64,000 nucleotides of DNA from Massariosphaeria phaeospora (Eukaryota > Ascomycota > Dothideomycetes > Pleosporales): contig JAADJZ010000037.1 of the NCBI GenBank assembly GCA_011032825.1, positions 248,001 to 312,000 on the forward strand, written 5' to 3'. Under the pieces are notes generated by a model. The model searched no databases. It was given only the letters and a program-made list of their open reading frames with translations, and had not been told where the DNA came from. Shown one piece after another: positions 54,387 through 64,000 of the stretch. Numbering within the stretch: position 1 is the first letter of the stretch; each line of letters opens with the position of its first letter. The position numbers and the translations under genes are program-made.

Positions 54387-57300
54387 TAAATGTAAAGTAA
54401 AATAATTTAATTGAATTTTGGTTTTTCTGCAAAGAAGAGTCGAAATGCTTTAGTTTGCAAGGCACTTTTCGTTTCTTGTTGTATCTACAAAAAGAAACTT
54501 ATTAAAAATAAAAAAAAAGCAGTTTATATACATTAAAGTTGAAGGAAAGTTCTTTTAAGTTGTTTACTTATTGCGCTGTTAAAAGCTTAAGCTTTTAGCT
54601 GCTGCCTAGCTTTTGCAAAAGCTAAGTGCAAGTAAAAAAGCTAAAACAATGCAAAACGTTGTGCTGTAAAACGAGCAGCTCTAAAAGTCTATTAGTAATA
54701 AGTAAGTATTAAAATTAGTTAGAGTTAAAGTTAGAGTTAGCGCCTTAGCGCTAGACTTATACTCAATTCTTTTGTTTTTAGAAACCGCGATAGTTAACCT
54801 AGATTAAAACAATACTTTTATATTACTATTAGACTTTTCCTACAAGCTAGCAGCTTTTTTTTGAAACAAGTTGTTTTTACGCGTAGTTGTTCGCTGCGCG
54901 AGTGTTTTTCTAGATTTTCAAGCGTTCGCGCCGTTGCTAGCGTTTTTATTTATTTATCTAAGTACTACACAAGCGCAGTAGTTGTTTTGCTACTTTTTAA
55001 AGTTTTTAAATTGCAAAGGCAACACTGCTTTGCGACGCTTTTTTCTTAAAAAAAGTATAACGCTTAAAAAAGCATGCAAAGTAGTAAAACTAGCAAAAGC
55101 AGCAATAGGTCTTACAAGTTTTACATTTTAAACTTAACTTAGCTTCTGCGACGCTTTTTCTCGAAAAAAAGCACATGTAGAAAAAGAGAAAAAAAATAAA
55201 AATGCTATGCGCTAAAGCTGCAACTGCTTGTCACTACAGCTTAGAGCAAAAAGTAGAATAATCTAGTATCTAAAGAAAACACATGTACCGACAACTTTTT
55301 AATGTTAGTTTTTTCAATTTTTTTATTAAAAATGCTTTGATTTACTGCTCGAACTAGATTCTACATGAATTTAGTTCGTTTTTTAGCAACGATACAATGC
55401 AGTAGGTATAGTAGATTTAAAAGTTTAGCTTAAATCTATTTCAATCGCATGTCGTTTTAGATAGCGAAGAAAGAAACTTAGTTTTATACAAGGTTATATT
55501 TAGAGACAGCAATAATTGCATTACGCGCAACTTTTGTTTTTAGCTTAAAACTTAGAAAGTACAATTGCTATTAAACCTGCTGTTTTTAAAAGTGTAACAC
55601 TTGTTTTAGCTAACTGCGCGCTTAAAGCTTTAACATAAATATTGCTTTTTATGTTAAAAAGTATATTTTTTTGTAGCATATTGCGCAGATCTAGCAGAGC
55701 TTGCTTTTAACTAGTTTTTTTTTAACTAAAAAAAAGTAAAGGCTTGCTTATAAAAGGTATTAATAGTAGTTAAGTACTTTGTTAAAGAGCGCAAAACATA
55801 CTGCTGCTAACTTAAAGTGCGTATAAAAGCGTACGTTGAAAAACGTTTGTTTGTAAGCAAAGTGCGTTTACAAAATTTGCAAGCTTAAAACGCAAATAGC
55901 TTTAAAAGCCTCGTTAAATAAGTTAAAAACAAGAATATTATTAACATACTAGCAATAAAACTAAAGCGTATGTTAATAAAAGTATAACTATTTGTAATAA
56001 GCTATAAAGAAATTTGCAAAGACAAAAGCGCAATGTAACTCTATTAAAACCTCGTTAACTTAGCAAACTAGTTTAGACTTAATCTAGAATAGCGCTTCGT
56101 GCTAAATAAAATTAAAAGCTTTAAAAATCTAGTTTTTAGTTTGCTTATTATACTAGTTTTTATTTTTAAAAATAAACTAAAGAGCATGCACGAAATTTTT
56201 TTAACAAATGTATGTATACATGCTTGCAACGTTGCTAGTATGCAATTGCACAAAAGTTGTGTTGCTACTATTAAAAACTACAACTTTTAAACACAAATTC
56301 TAGCTGCTTTTGCATATCTATAAAAAAAAGCGTTAAACTAGTAGTAGCATAGCGTGTAGTATTCTGCCTAAAAGTTTTAACACATAGAAATGCATTAGTA
56401 CAATAAGCCTAATTTTTTATAAGCTTTTGTAAATCTTGAAAATGCTATAAAAAATTAGAATGTTTTTATTTGCATAAGCTAAACGCTAAAAACGTAGTAC
56501 TTGCTTTGTGTTTAAATGCAAGTAGTATAAGCTATTTTAACGCACGCAAAAAAGTTGTTGCTTAAAGTATTAAACAGTACTTTAATAAAAGTTAACAAAC
56601 TTTGCTTGTTTTTAGTGCTAAATTTAAATTTGTAGTATGTAAAAAAAAGCATTTACTTGTGTCTTATACTACTTACAAGTAACAACTAAAACTTTAAAGT
56701 TTTTGTTAGTAATTAGTGCTAGAAGCTAAGCTTTTAATAGCTAATCTCGTAGGTTTTTTAAAAGAACTACGACTTAAAAAAAAGCGTTGTTTCTAAAGTT
56801 AGATTAAAGTATAGGTCGCTTGTAAAGCGCACGGCGCAAGGCTTTCCTTTTAACTCAAATACTATTTGCAAACTATTCGTTGTTAATGCTTGTATTCTAG
56901 CTAGTTAATAGATACAAAATAAATTTTTGCTAGCTAAGCAGTACGTTTGTACCGTTGCTTTAAAAATGCGTTATAAAACGACACTTCTAACTTAGTTATT
57001 TAAACTAGTCTAGCGCTACTTGTTAAAAAAGCAGCTTAAAAAATAAAAACTTTAGATTTACGCTAAGCGTATACTTAATGTTTATAAAAAGTTTAACACT
57101 ATTAAGCTTGTGTACACTTAAGCGCTAGTTTATTAGCGTTTCAAACTAGTGCGCAAGCTAGGTGCGCTAGATGTACATTATTTAAAATAAAAAGTTCTAA
57201 AGTTAAAAGAACTTTAGAAGCAGCGCGCTGTTTGCATGTAGCAATAGTGCATTTAGCGCTTTTTCTACTGCTTTTTAAAAGAAGTGCTGCGTTTTGTGTT

Positions 57301-58194
57301 GCTTTTTTAGCAGCGCTTTAACACTTTAGCAGTGTTTTTCGTCTAGTTTTTAGTCTTCGAGAAACTAGCTTTTCTTTGACTTTTTCTTAATTTCGGCTTA
57401 GTGCGTTTGTTCTACGTGGATTAGCGCTAACGTTTGCTAATTTCTTTAATAAACTTAGCTAAAGCTTTCTTGTTGCTAGGCAAAGCGCTAGTTGCTTTAA
57501 CCTAAGCTTTCTTCTACGTTGCTAATTGTTTTTTCTTAGTTTTAATTTGTTGGTATGCAGCGTTGGCTTTAATTGAAATAGTTGTTTTAACTAAGAATTC
57601 TTCGCACGGTTAGCTTATTAGAATCGTATAAGCTTCAAAGCTAATGTGTTCGTTACTTAATGCTAATTTTTAACTAGTAAAAAAAGCTTTAGTCTAGGCA
57701 TCTAGATCGCACAATTGCTTAAGAATTTTAATTTTAGCTTTTTTAATTTTAATTATGCGTTCTAGCGCACCTCTCTTTGATGCCTTAAGAGCTAAAAAAA
57801 AGTTTTTGAAATCGAGTTGCCTATGTTTGATAGCTAGTCTCGAAACTTGAACAAAGAAAGCTCAAAGAGATTTTAGCTTAAAAAGCTTGTTAAAAGTTAA
57901 CTTTGCAAGAAAGTTCTTTTATTTTTTTAAAACAATAGTAGCGTTGGCTATTTTGAAGTGCGCTTAAACAACTTGTTTAAGTAGTGTCTTCGTTCGTTTC
58001 TAAACAAAAGCAAGAACAAGCGCTACAAGTTGCGCAGTAAATTTAGCGTTAACAATTCGTTTAACGAAACTGCTAATAAGCTTATTAGCTATTTTTAAGT
58101 TAAATTCAGCTAGCTAGGTGTTAACTAAAGAAGAAGCAGCTTTTATTCTAAAGAATTTGTTTATTTGCACATTCTAAGTCGAACAGCTAAAGTA
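54387..58194 (-). repeat. Large tandem unit A (about 3.8 kb)
   Basis: Direct repeat of 58,261-62,073 along its full length. It starts with a TGTAAAGTAAAATAATTTAA-like block after the hexamers, has a short internal hexamer tract at about 54,719-54,740 followed by a GCGCC/GGCGC-type hairpin, and ends at GCAGCTTTT...AACAGCTAAAG where a new hexamer array starts. Small open stretches in it (54,861-55,049; 56,068-56,290) recur in the other units at the same offset. See unit B for the coding potential. Confidence 0.9.
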
Positions 58195-58260
58195 AAAGAG
58201 TTAGAGTTAGAGTTAGAGTTAGAGTTAGAGTTAGAGTTAGAGTTAGAGTTAGAGTTAGAG
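58195..58260 (+). repeat. Telomere-like array, 10 perfect TTAGAG hexamers
   Basis: Ten TTAGAG units at 58,201-58,260, preceded by a partial unit. It lies exactly between large units A and B. Confidence 0.95.
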
Positions 58261-61200
58261 TTGTGTATAAAGTAAAGTAATTTAATTGAATTTAGTTTTT
58301 CTGCAAAGAAGAGTTGTCGAAATGCTTTAGTTCGCAAAACACCTTTCGTTTCTTGTTGTATCTACAAAAAGAAACTTATTAGAAATAAAAAAAAAGCTGT
58401 TTTATATACATTAGAATCGAGAGGAAGTTCTTTTAAGTTGTTTACTTGCTGCGCTGTTAAAAGCTTAGGCTTCTAGCTGCTGCCTAGCCTTTGCAGAAGC
58501 TAAGTGCGAGTAGAGAAGCTAAAACAATGCAAAACGTTGTGCTGTAGAACAAGCAGCTCTAAAAGTCTATTAGTAATTAGTAAGTACTAAAGTTACTTAG
58601 AGTTCGAGTTAGAGTTAGCGCCTTGGCGCTAGGCCTTTACTCAAATCTTCTATTTCTAGAAACCGCAATAGTTAACCTAAATTGAAACAATACTTTTATA
58701 TTACTAACAGACTTTTTCTACAAGCTAGCAGCTTTCTTTTAAAACAAGTTGTTTTTACGCGTAGTTGTTTGCTGCGCGAGTGTTTTCTTAGATTTTCAAG
58801 CGTCCGCGCCGTTGCTAGCACTTTTATTTGTCTATTTAAGTACTCTACAAGCGCAGCAGTTGTTTCGCCGTTTTTTAGAGTTTTTAAATCGCAAAGGCAA
58901 CGCTACTTCGCAACGCTCTCTCTCTAGAGAGAGTATTATACCTAAAAAAACATGCGAAGCAGTGAAACTAGCAAAAGCAGCAACAGGTTTTACAAGTTTT
59001 ACATTTTAAACCTAACTTAACTTTTGCGACGCACTTTTCTTAAGAAAAGCGCATGCAGAGAAGAAAAAAGAAATAAAAATACTATGCGCTAAAGCTGCAA
59101 CTACTTGTCACTACAGCTTAGAGCAAAGAGTAGAATAATCTAGTATCTAGAAAAGACACATTTACTAACAGCTTTTTAATGTTAGTTTTTTCAATTTCTT
59201 TGTAAAGAATGCTTTGATTTACCGCTCAAACGAGATTCTACATGAATCTAGTTTGTTTTTTAGCAACGATACACTGCGGTAGGTATAGTAAGTCTAAGAG
59301 TTTAGCTCAAACTTATTTCAATCGCATGTCGTTCTAGATAGCGGAGAAAGAAACTTGGTTTTATACAAGGTTGTATTTAGAAACAGCAATAATTGCATTA
59401 CGCGCAACTCTAGTTTCTAGCCTAAAACTTAGAAAGTACGATTGCTATTAAACCTGCTGTTTTTAAAAGTGCAACACTTGTTTTAGCTAGCTACGCGCTT
59501 AGAGCTTCAACATAAATGTTGCTTTTTATGTTAAAAAGTATATTTCTTTGTAGCATATTGCGCAGATTCGGCAAAGCTCGCTTTTAATCAACTTTTCTTT
59601 AACTAAAAAAAAGTAAAGGCTTGCTTATAGAAAGTATTGATAGTAGTTAAGCGCTTTGTTAAAGAGTGCAAAATACACCGCTGCTAACTTAAAGTGCGTA
59701 TAAAAGCGTACGTTGAAAAACGTTTGTTTGTAAGCAAAGTGCGTTTATAGAATTTGTAGTTCTAAAACGCAAATAGCTTCAAAAGCCTTGTTAAATAGGT
59801 TAAGAACGAGAATATTATTAATATACTAGCGATAAAACCGAAGCGTATGTTGATAAAAGTATAGCTATTTGTAATAGGCTATAAAGAAATTTGCGAAGAC
59901 AAAAGCGCAATGTAACTTTATTAGAACCTCGTTAACTTAGCAAACTAATTTAGACTCAATCTAAAATAGCGCTTCGTGCTAAATAAAATTAGAAGCTTTG
60001 AGAATCTAGTTTCTAGTCTGCTTACTATACTAGTTTTTGTTTTTAAGAATAAACTAAAAGGCATGCACGAAATTTCTTTAGTAGATGTTTGTATACATGC
60101 TTGCAACGTTGCTAGTATGCAATCGCACAAAAGTTGTGTTGCTACTATAAAAAATTGCAACTTTTAAGCACAGATTCTAGCTGCTCTCGCATATCTACGA
60201 GAAAAAGCGTTAAACTAGTAGTAGCATAGCGTGTAGTATTCTGCCTAGAAGTTTTAACACATAAAAGTGCATTAGTACAATAAGCCTAATTTTCTATAAA
60301 CTTTTGTAGATCTTAGAGATGCTATAGAGAATCGAGATTGCTTTATTTGCATAAGCTAAACGCTAAAAACGTAATACTCGCTTTGTGTTTAAATGCGAGT
60401 AGTATAAGCCGTTTTAACGCACGCAAAGAAGTTGTTGCTTAAAGTGTTAAACAGCACTTTAATAAAAGTTAACAAACTCTACTTGTTTTTAGTGCTAAAT
60501 TTAAATTTGTAGTATGTAAAAAAAAGCATTTACTTGTGTTTCGTACTACTTACGAGTAACAACTAAAACTCTAAAGTTTTTGTTAGTAATTAGTGCTAGA
60601 AGCTAAGCTCTTAATAGCTAATCTCGCAGGTTTTTTGAAAGAACTACGACTTAAAAGAGAGCGTTGTTCTTAAAGTTAAGTTGAAGTATAAGTTGCTCGC
60701 AAAGCGCACGGCGCAAGGCTTTCCTTTTAACTCAAATGCTATTTGCAAACTATTCGTTGTTAATGCCTGTGTCCTAGCTAGTAGATAGATACGAAATAAA
60801 TTTCTTCTAGCTAAGTAGTACGTTTGTACCGTTGCTTTAAAAATGCGTTATAAGACGACACTTTTAACTTAGTTATTTAAACTAGTTTAGTGCTACTTGT
60901 TAAAAAAGCAGCTTAAAGAACAAGAACTTTAGATTTACGCTAAGCGTGTACTTAATGTTTATAGAAAGTTTAATACTATTAAGCTTGTGTACACCTAGGC
61001 GCTAGTTTATAAGCGTTTTAAACTAGTGCGCAAGCCAAGTGCGCTAGATGTACATTATTTAAAATAAAAAGTTTTAAAGTTAAAAGAACTCTAGAGGCAG
61101 CGCGTCGTTTGCATGTAGCAATAGTGCATTTAGCACTTTTTCTACTACTTTTTAAAAAAAGCGCTGCGTTTTTTGTTGCTTTTTTAGCAGCGCTTCGACA

Positions 61201-62127
61201 CTTTAGCAGTGTTTTTCGTCTAGTTTTTAGTCTTCAAGAAACTAGCTTTTTTTTAACCTTTTCTCGATTTCGGCTTAGTGCGTTTATTCTGCACAGATTA
61301 ACGCTAACGTTTGCTAATCTTTTTAACAAACTTAGCTAAAGCTTTCTTGTCGCTAGGCAAAGCGCTAGTTGCTTTAACCTAAGCTTTTTTCTGCGTTGCT
61401 AATTCTTTTTTCTTAGTTTCAATTTGTTAGTAGGCAGCGTTGGCTTCAATTGAGATAGTTGTTTTAACTAAGAATTCTTCGCACGGTTAGCTTATTAGGA
61501 TCGTATAAGCTTCGAAGCTAATGTGTTCGTTACCTAATGCTAATTTCTAACTAGTAAAAAAAGCCTTGGTCTAAGCGTCTAGATCGCACAATTGTTTAAG
61601 AATTTTGATTTTAGCTTTTTTAATCTCAATTATGCGTTCTAGCGCTTCTTTCTTTAATGCTTTAAAAGCTAAAAAGAAGTTTTTAGAATCGAGTTGCTTA
61701 TGTTCGGTAGCTAGTCTCGAAACTTAAACAAAAAGAGCTTAAAAGAATTTTAGCTTAAGAAGTTTGTTAAAGGTTAACTTTGCAAAGGAATTTTCTTATT
61801 TATTCAAGACAACAGTAGCGTTGGCTATTTTAAAGTGCGCTTAAACGACTTGTTTAAGTAGTGTCTTCGTTCGTTTCTAAATAAAAGCGAGAACAAGCGC
61901 TACGAGTTGCGCAGTAGATTTAGCGTTAACAATTTGTTTGACAAAACTGCCGATAAGCTTATTAGCTGTTTTTAGATTGAATTCGGCTAGCTAGGTGTTA
62001 ACTAAAGAAGAAGCAGCTTTTATTCTAGAAAATTCGTCTATTTGCACATTCTAAGTTAAACAGCTAGAGTAGAACTAAGGTCGTAATGTTTGTAACATAG
62101 TAAAGTACTAAAAGAATCGAAATAGAT
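58261..62127 (-). repeat. Large tandem unit B (about 3.87 kb)
   Basis: Complete unit. On the minus strand a frame can be followed from about 62,040 to about 61,100. It is Lys- and Ala-rich, with helical stretches such as EALERIIEIKKAKIKILKQL near 61,595-61,655. Another runs from about 61,120 to 59,945 and shows FELKGKPCAVRFASN near 60,695-60,745. Both are interrupted only by TAG/TAA. That alone proves little, because TGA is itself removed by the mutation pattern. No reverse transcriptase, helicase or transposase motif was recognised, so the element class is open. It has 55 bp more at its right end than unit A. Confidence 0.85.
58617..58630. other. Perfect short hairpin after the internal hexamer tract
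   Basis: AGCGCC-TT-GGCGCT, a 6-bp stem with a 2-nt loop. It directly follows TTAGAG-TTCGAG-TTAGAG-TTAG (58,597-58,618). It is present with one change in units A (about 54,738) and D (about 63,145). Confidence 0.7.
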
Positions 62128-62473
62128 AGAGTTAGAGTTGTGTGTAAAGTAAAGTAATTTAATTAGATTTAGTCTTTCTGCAAAGAAAAGTTGTTGAAAT
62201 GCTTTAGTTCGCAAAACACCTTTTGTTTCTTGTTGTATCTACAAAAAGAAACTTATTAGAAATAAAAGAAAAGCTGTTTTATATACATTGAAATCGAGGG
62301 GAAGTTCTTTTAAGTTGTTTACTTGCTGCGCTGTTAAAAGCTTAAGCTTCTAGCTGCTGCTTAGCTTTTGCAAGAGCTAAGTGCAAGTAGAAAAGCTAAA
62401 ACAATGCAAAACGTTGTGCTGTAAAACGAGCAGCTCTAAAAGTCTGTTAGTAATTAGTAGGTACTAGAGTTAC
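62128..62473 (-). repeat. Truncated large unit C (about 0.34 kb)
   Basis: Matches the first about 335 bp of the other units (from the GTGTGTAAAGTAAAGTAATT block to AGTTACTTAGAG). It then stops exactly at the position of the internal hexamer tract, where a long telomere-like array takes over. The left boundary is a very short hexamer tract (ATAGAGTTAGAG). Confidence 0.88.
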
Positions 62474-62587
62474 TTAGAGTTCGAGTTAGAGTTAGAGTTC
62501 GAGTTAGAGTTCGAGTTAGAGTTAGAGTTAGAGTTAGAGTTAAAGTTAGAGTTAGAGTTAAAGTTAGAGTTAGAGTTAGAGTTAGAG
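62474..62587 (+). repeat. Telomere-like array, 19 hexamers with variants
   Basis: Nineteen consecutive hexamers by my count: 14 TTAGAG, 3 TTCGAG, 2 TTAAAG. It is followed by about 75 bp of non-repeat sequence to 62,664. The 137-residue Asn-Ser / Leu-Thr repeat frame over this region is only the translation of the arrays. Confidence 0.93.
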
Positions 62588-62664
62588 TTATAAGTAATAG
62601 GTAGAACGCAAAAGAAAAGTTTGAAGTTAAAACTTTAGAAAAAACTAATGAGTACAAGAGTTCT

Positions 62665-62790
62665 TTAGGGTTAGAGTTAGAGTTAGAGTTAGAGTTAGAG
62701 TTAGAGTTAGAGTTAGAGTTAGAGTTAGAGTTAGAGTTAGAGTTAGAGTTAGAGTTAGAGTTAGAGTTAGAGTTAGAGTTAAAGTTAGAG
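62665..62790 (+). repeat. Telomere-like array with one intact TTAGGG
   Basis: TTAGGG at 62,665-62,670, then 20 hexamers to 62,790, of which one is TTAAAG and the rest TTAGAG. It directly precedes unit D. Confidence 0.95.
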
Positions 62791-64000
62791 TTGTATGTAA
62801 AGTAAAATAATTCGATTGAATTTAATCTTTCTGCAAAGAAGAGTCGTCGAAATGCCTTAGTTCGCAAGATACCTTTCGTTTCTTGTTGTATCTACAAAAA
62901 GAAACTTATTAGAAATAAAAAAAAAGCTGTTTATATACATTGGAATTAGAAGAAAGTTTTTTCAAGTTGTTTACTTGCTGCGCTGCTAGAAGTTTAGGCT
63001 TCTAGCTACTGCCTAGCCTTTGCAAAGGCTAAGTACGAGTAGAGAAGCTAAGACAATGCAAAACGTTGTGCTGTAGAACAAGCAGCTCTAAAAGTCTGTT
63101 AGTAATTAGTAGGTACTAGAGTTACTTAGAGTTCGAGTTAGAGTTAGCGTCTTGGCGCTAAGCTTTTACTCAAATTTTCTGTTTCCAAAAACCGCAATGG
63201 TTGACCTAGATCGAAACAATACTTTTATATTACTAACAGACTTTTCCTACAAGCTAGCAGCTTTTTTTTGAAACAAGTTGTTTTTACGCGTAGTTGTCCG
63301 TTGCGCGAGTGTTTCTCTAGATTTTCAAGCGTCCGCGCCGTTGCTAGCACTTTTATTTGTCTATCCAAGTACTTTACAAGCGCAGCAGTTGTTTTGCTGT
63401 TTTTTAAAGTTTTTGAATTGCAAAGGCGACGCTACTCCGCGACGCCCTCCCCTTAGGGGAAGTATTATACTCGAAAAAGCATGCGAAGCAGTGAAACTAG
63501 CAAGAGCAGCGACAGGTTTTACAAGTTTTACATTTTAAACCTAACTTAACTTTCGCAACGCACTTTCCCCAAAGAAAGCGCATGCAAAGGAGAAAAAAGA
63601 AACGAGAATGCTATGCGCTAAAGCTGCAACCTAGATAACTAAACAGGCTTAGAGCGAAAAGTAGAATAATCTAGTATTCAAGGAAAACACATTTACCAAC
63701 AGCTTCTTAATGTTAGTTTCTTCGATTTCTTTGTAAAGAATGCTTTGATTTACCGCTCGAACGAGATTCTACATGAATCTAGTTCGTTTTTTGGCAACGA
63801 TACACTGCGGTAAGTACGGTAGGTCTAAGAGTCTAGCTTAAACTTATTTCAATCGCATGTTGTTCTAGATAGCGGAGGAAGAAACCTAGTCCTACACAAG
63901 GTTATATTTAGAAACGGCAATAATTGCATTACGTGCAACCCTAGTTTCTAGCTTAAAACTAAAAAAGTACAATTGCTATTGAACTTGTCGTTCTTAGAAG
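62791..64000 (-). repeat. Large tandem unit D (cut by window edge)
   Basis: The first about 1.2 kb of the repeat unit, in the same orientation as A to C, with the internal hexamer tract near 63,119-63,148. Two small plus-strand open stretches (63,268-63,456 and 63,278-63,538) recur in units A and B and are probably antisense to the unit's own frame. Confidence 0.9.

Noticed and set aside
54861..55049. Small plus-strand ORFs recurring in each large unit (also 58,682-59,009 and 63,268-63,538)
   Set aside because: Recurrence is due to the repeat itself. The minus strand gives a more protein-like reading over the same bases.
62454..62867. A 137-residue frame of Asn-Ser and Leu-Thr repeats on the minus strand
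   Set aside because: It is only the translation of the TTAGAG-type arrays in two phases, with no gene features.
1..64000. tRNA, rRNA, secondary-metabolite cluster or Starship-type captain recombinase
   Set aside because: None was seen: no cloverleaf, no rRNA block, no large synthase domains and no tyrosine recombinase motif.

Overview
The window looks like filamentous ascomycete nuclear DNA, probably Dothideomycete-like. It has short spliceosomal introns (43, 48, 49 and 62 bp), fungal protein families (zf-3CxxC, BTB/POZ, DUF7924-like), Ty3/Gypsy and pogo/Tc1-mariner elements, and an AT-rich, gene-poor compartment next to a GC-balanced gene island. The order or species cannot be fixed from the sequence alone.

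Layout. (1) 1 to about 29,800: AT-rich, heavily mutated transposon graveyard. It holds two same-oriented copies of one Ty3/Gypsy element. The second is complete (21,511-28,969, 222/221-bp LTRs, 5-bp target duplication); the first runs off the left edge. Between them lie a 2.9-kb palindrome made from a pogo transposase, a Tc1/mariner (DDE_3-type) relic, a second pogo relic, and unidentified relics. (2) About 29,800-45,400: GC-balanced island. It carries a truncated patatin start, a decayed but not C-to-T-scarred pogo transposase, an intact zf-3CxxC gene, an IFI6/IFI27-like membrane protein gene with TATA box and intron, a broken second zf-3CxxC copy, a BTB gene with one frameshift, a CYTH-like gene, a two-exon DUF7924-like gene and a second truncated patatin start. 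(3) About 45,400-64,000: AT-rich again. In order: a fold-back MITE, a pogo relic, a relic of a RecQ-like telomere-linked-type helicase, a 148-149-bp tandem array split by a second fold-back element, then about 3.9-kb tandem units separated by TTAGAG hexamer arrays.

Main messages. The damage in the AT-rich parts is not the textbook CpA-type RIP pattern. Cytosines survive almost only after G or A, so 5'-TC and 5'-CC have been erased on both strands while CpA remains common. Ala and Thr codons therefore survive in the relics, while Pro, Ser(TCN), Gly, Asp and Glu codons are lost. The right end reads as a former subtelomere: hexamers explained as scarred TTAGGG, next to a RecQ-like helicase relic, with large repeat units interleaved with the hexamer tracts. 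The G-rich strand orientation places the chromosome end to the right. The intact island genes are separately transcribed single genes; no metabolic cluster is visible.
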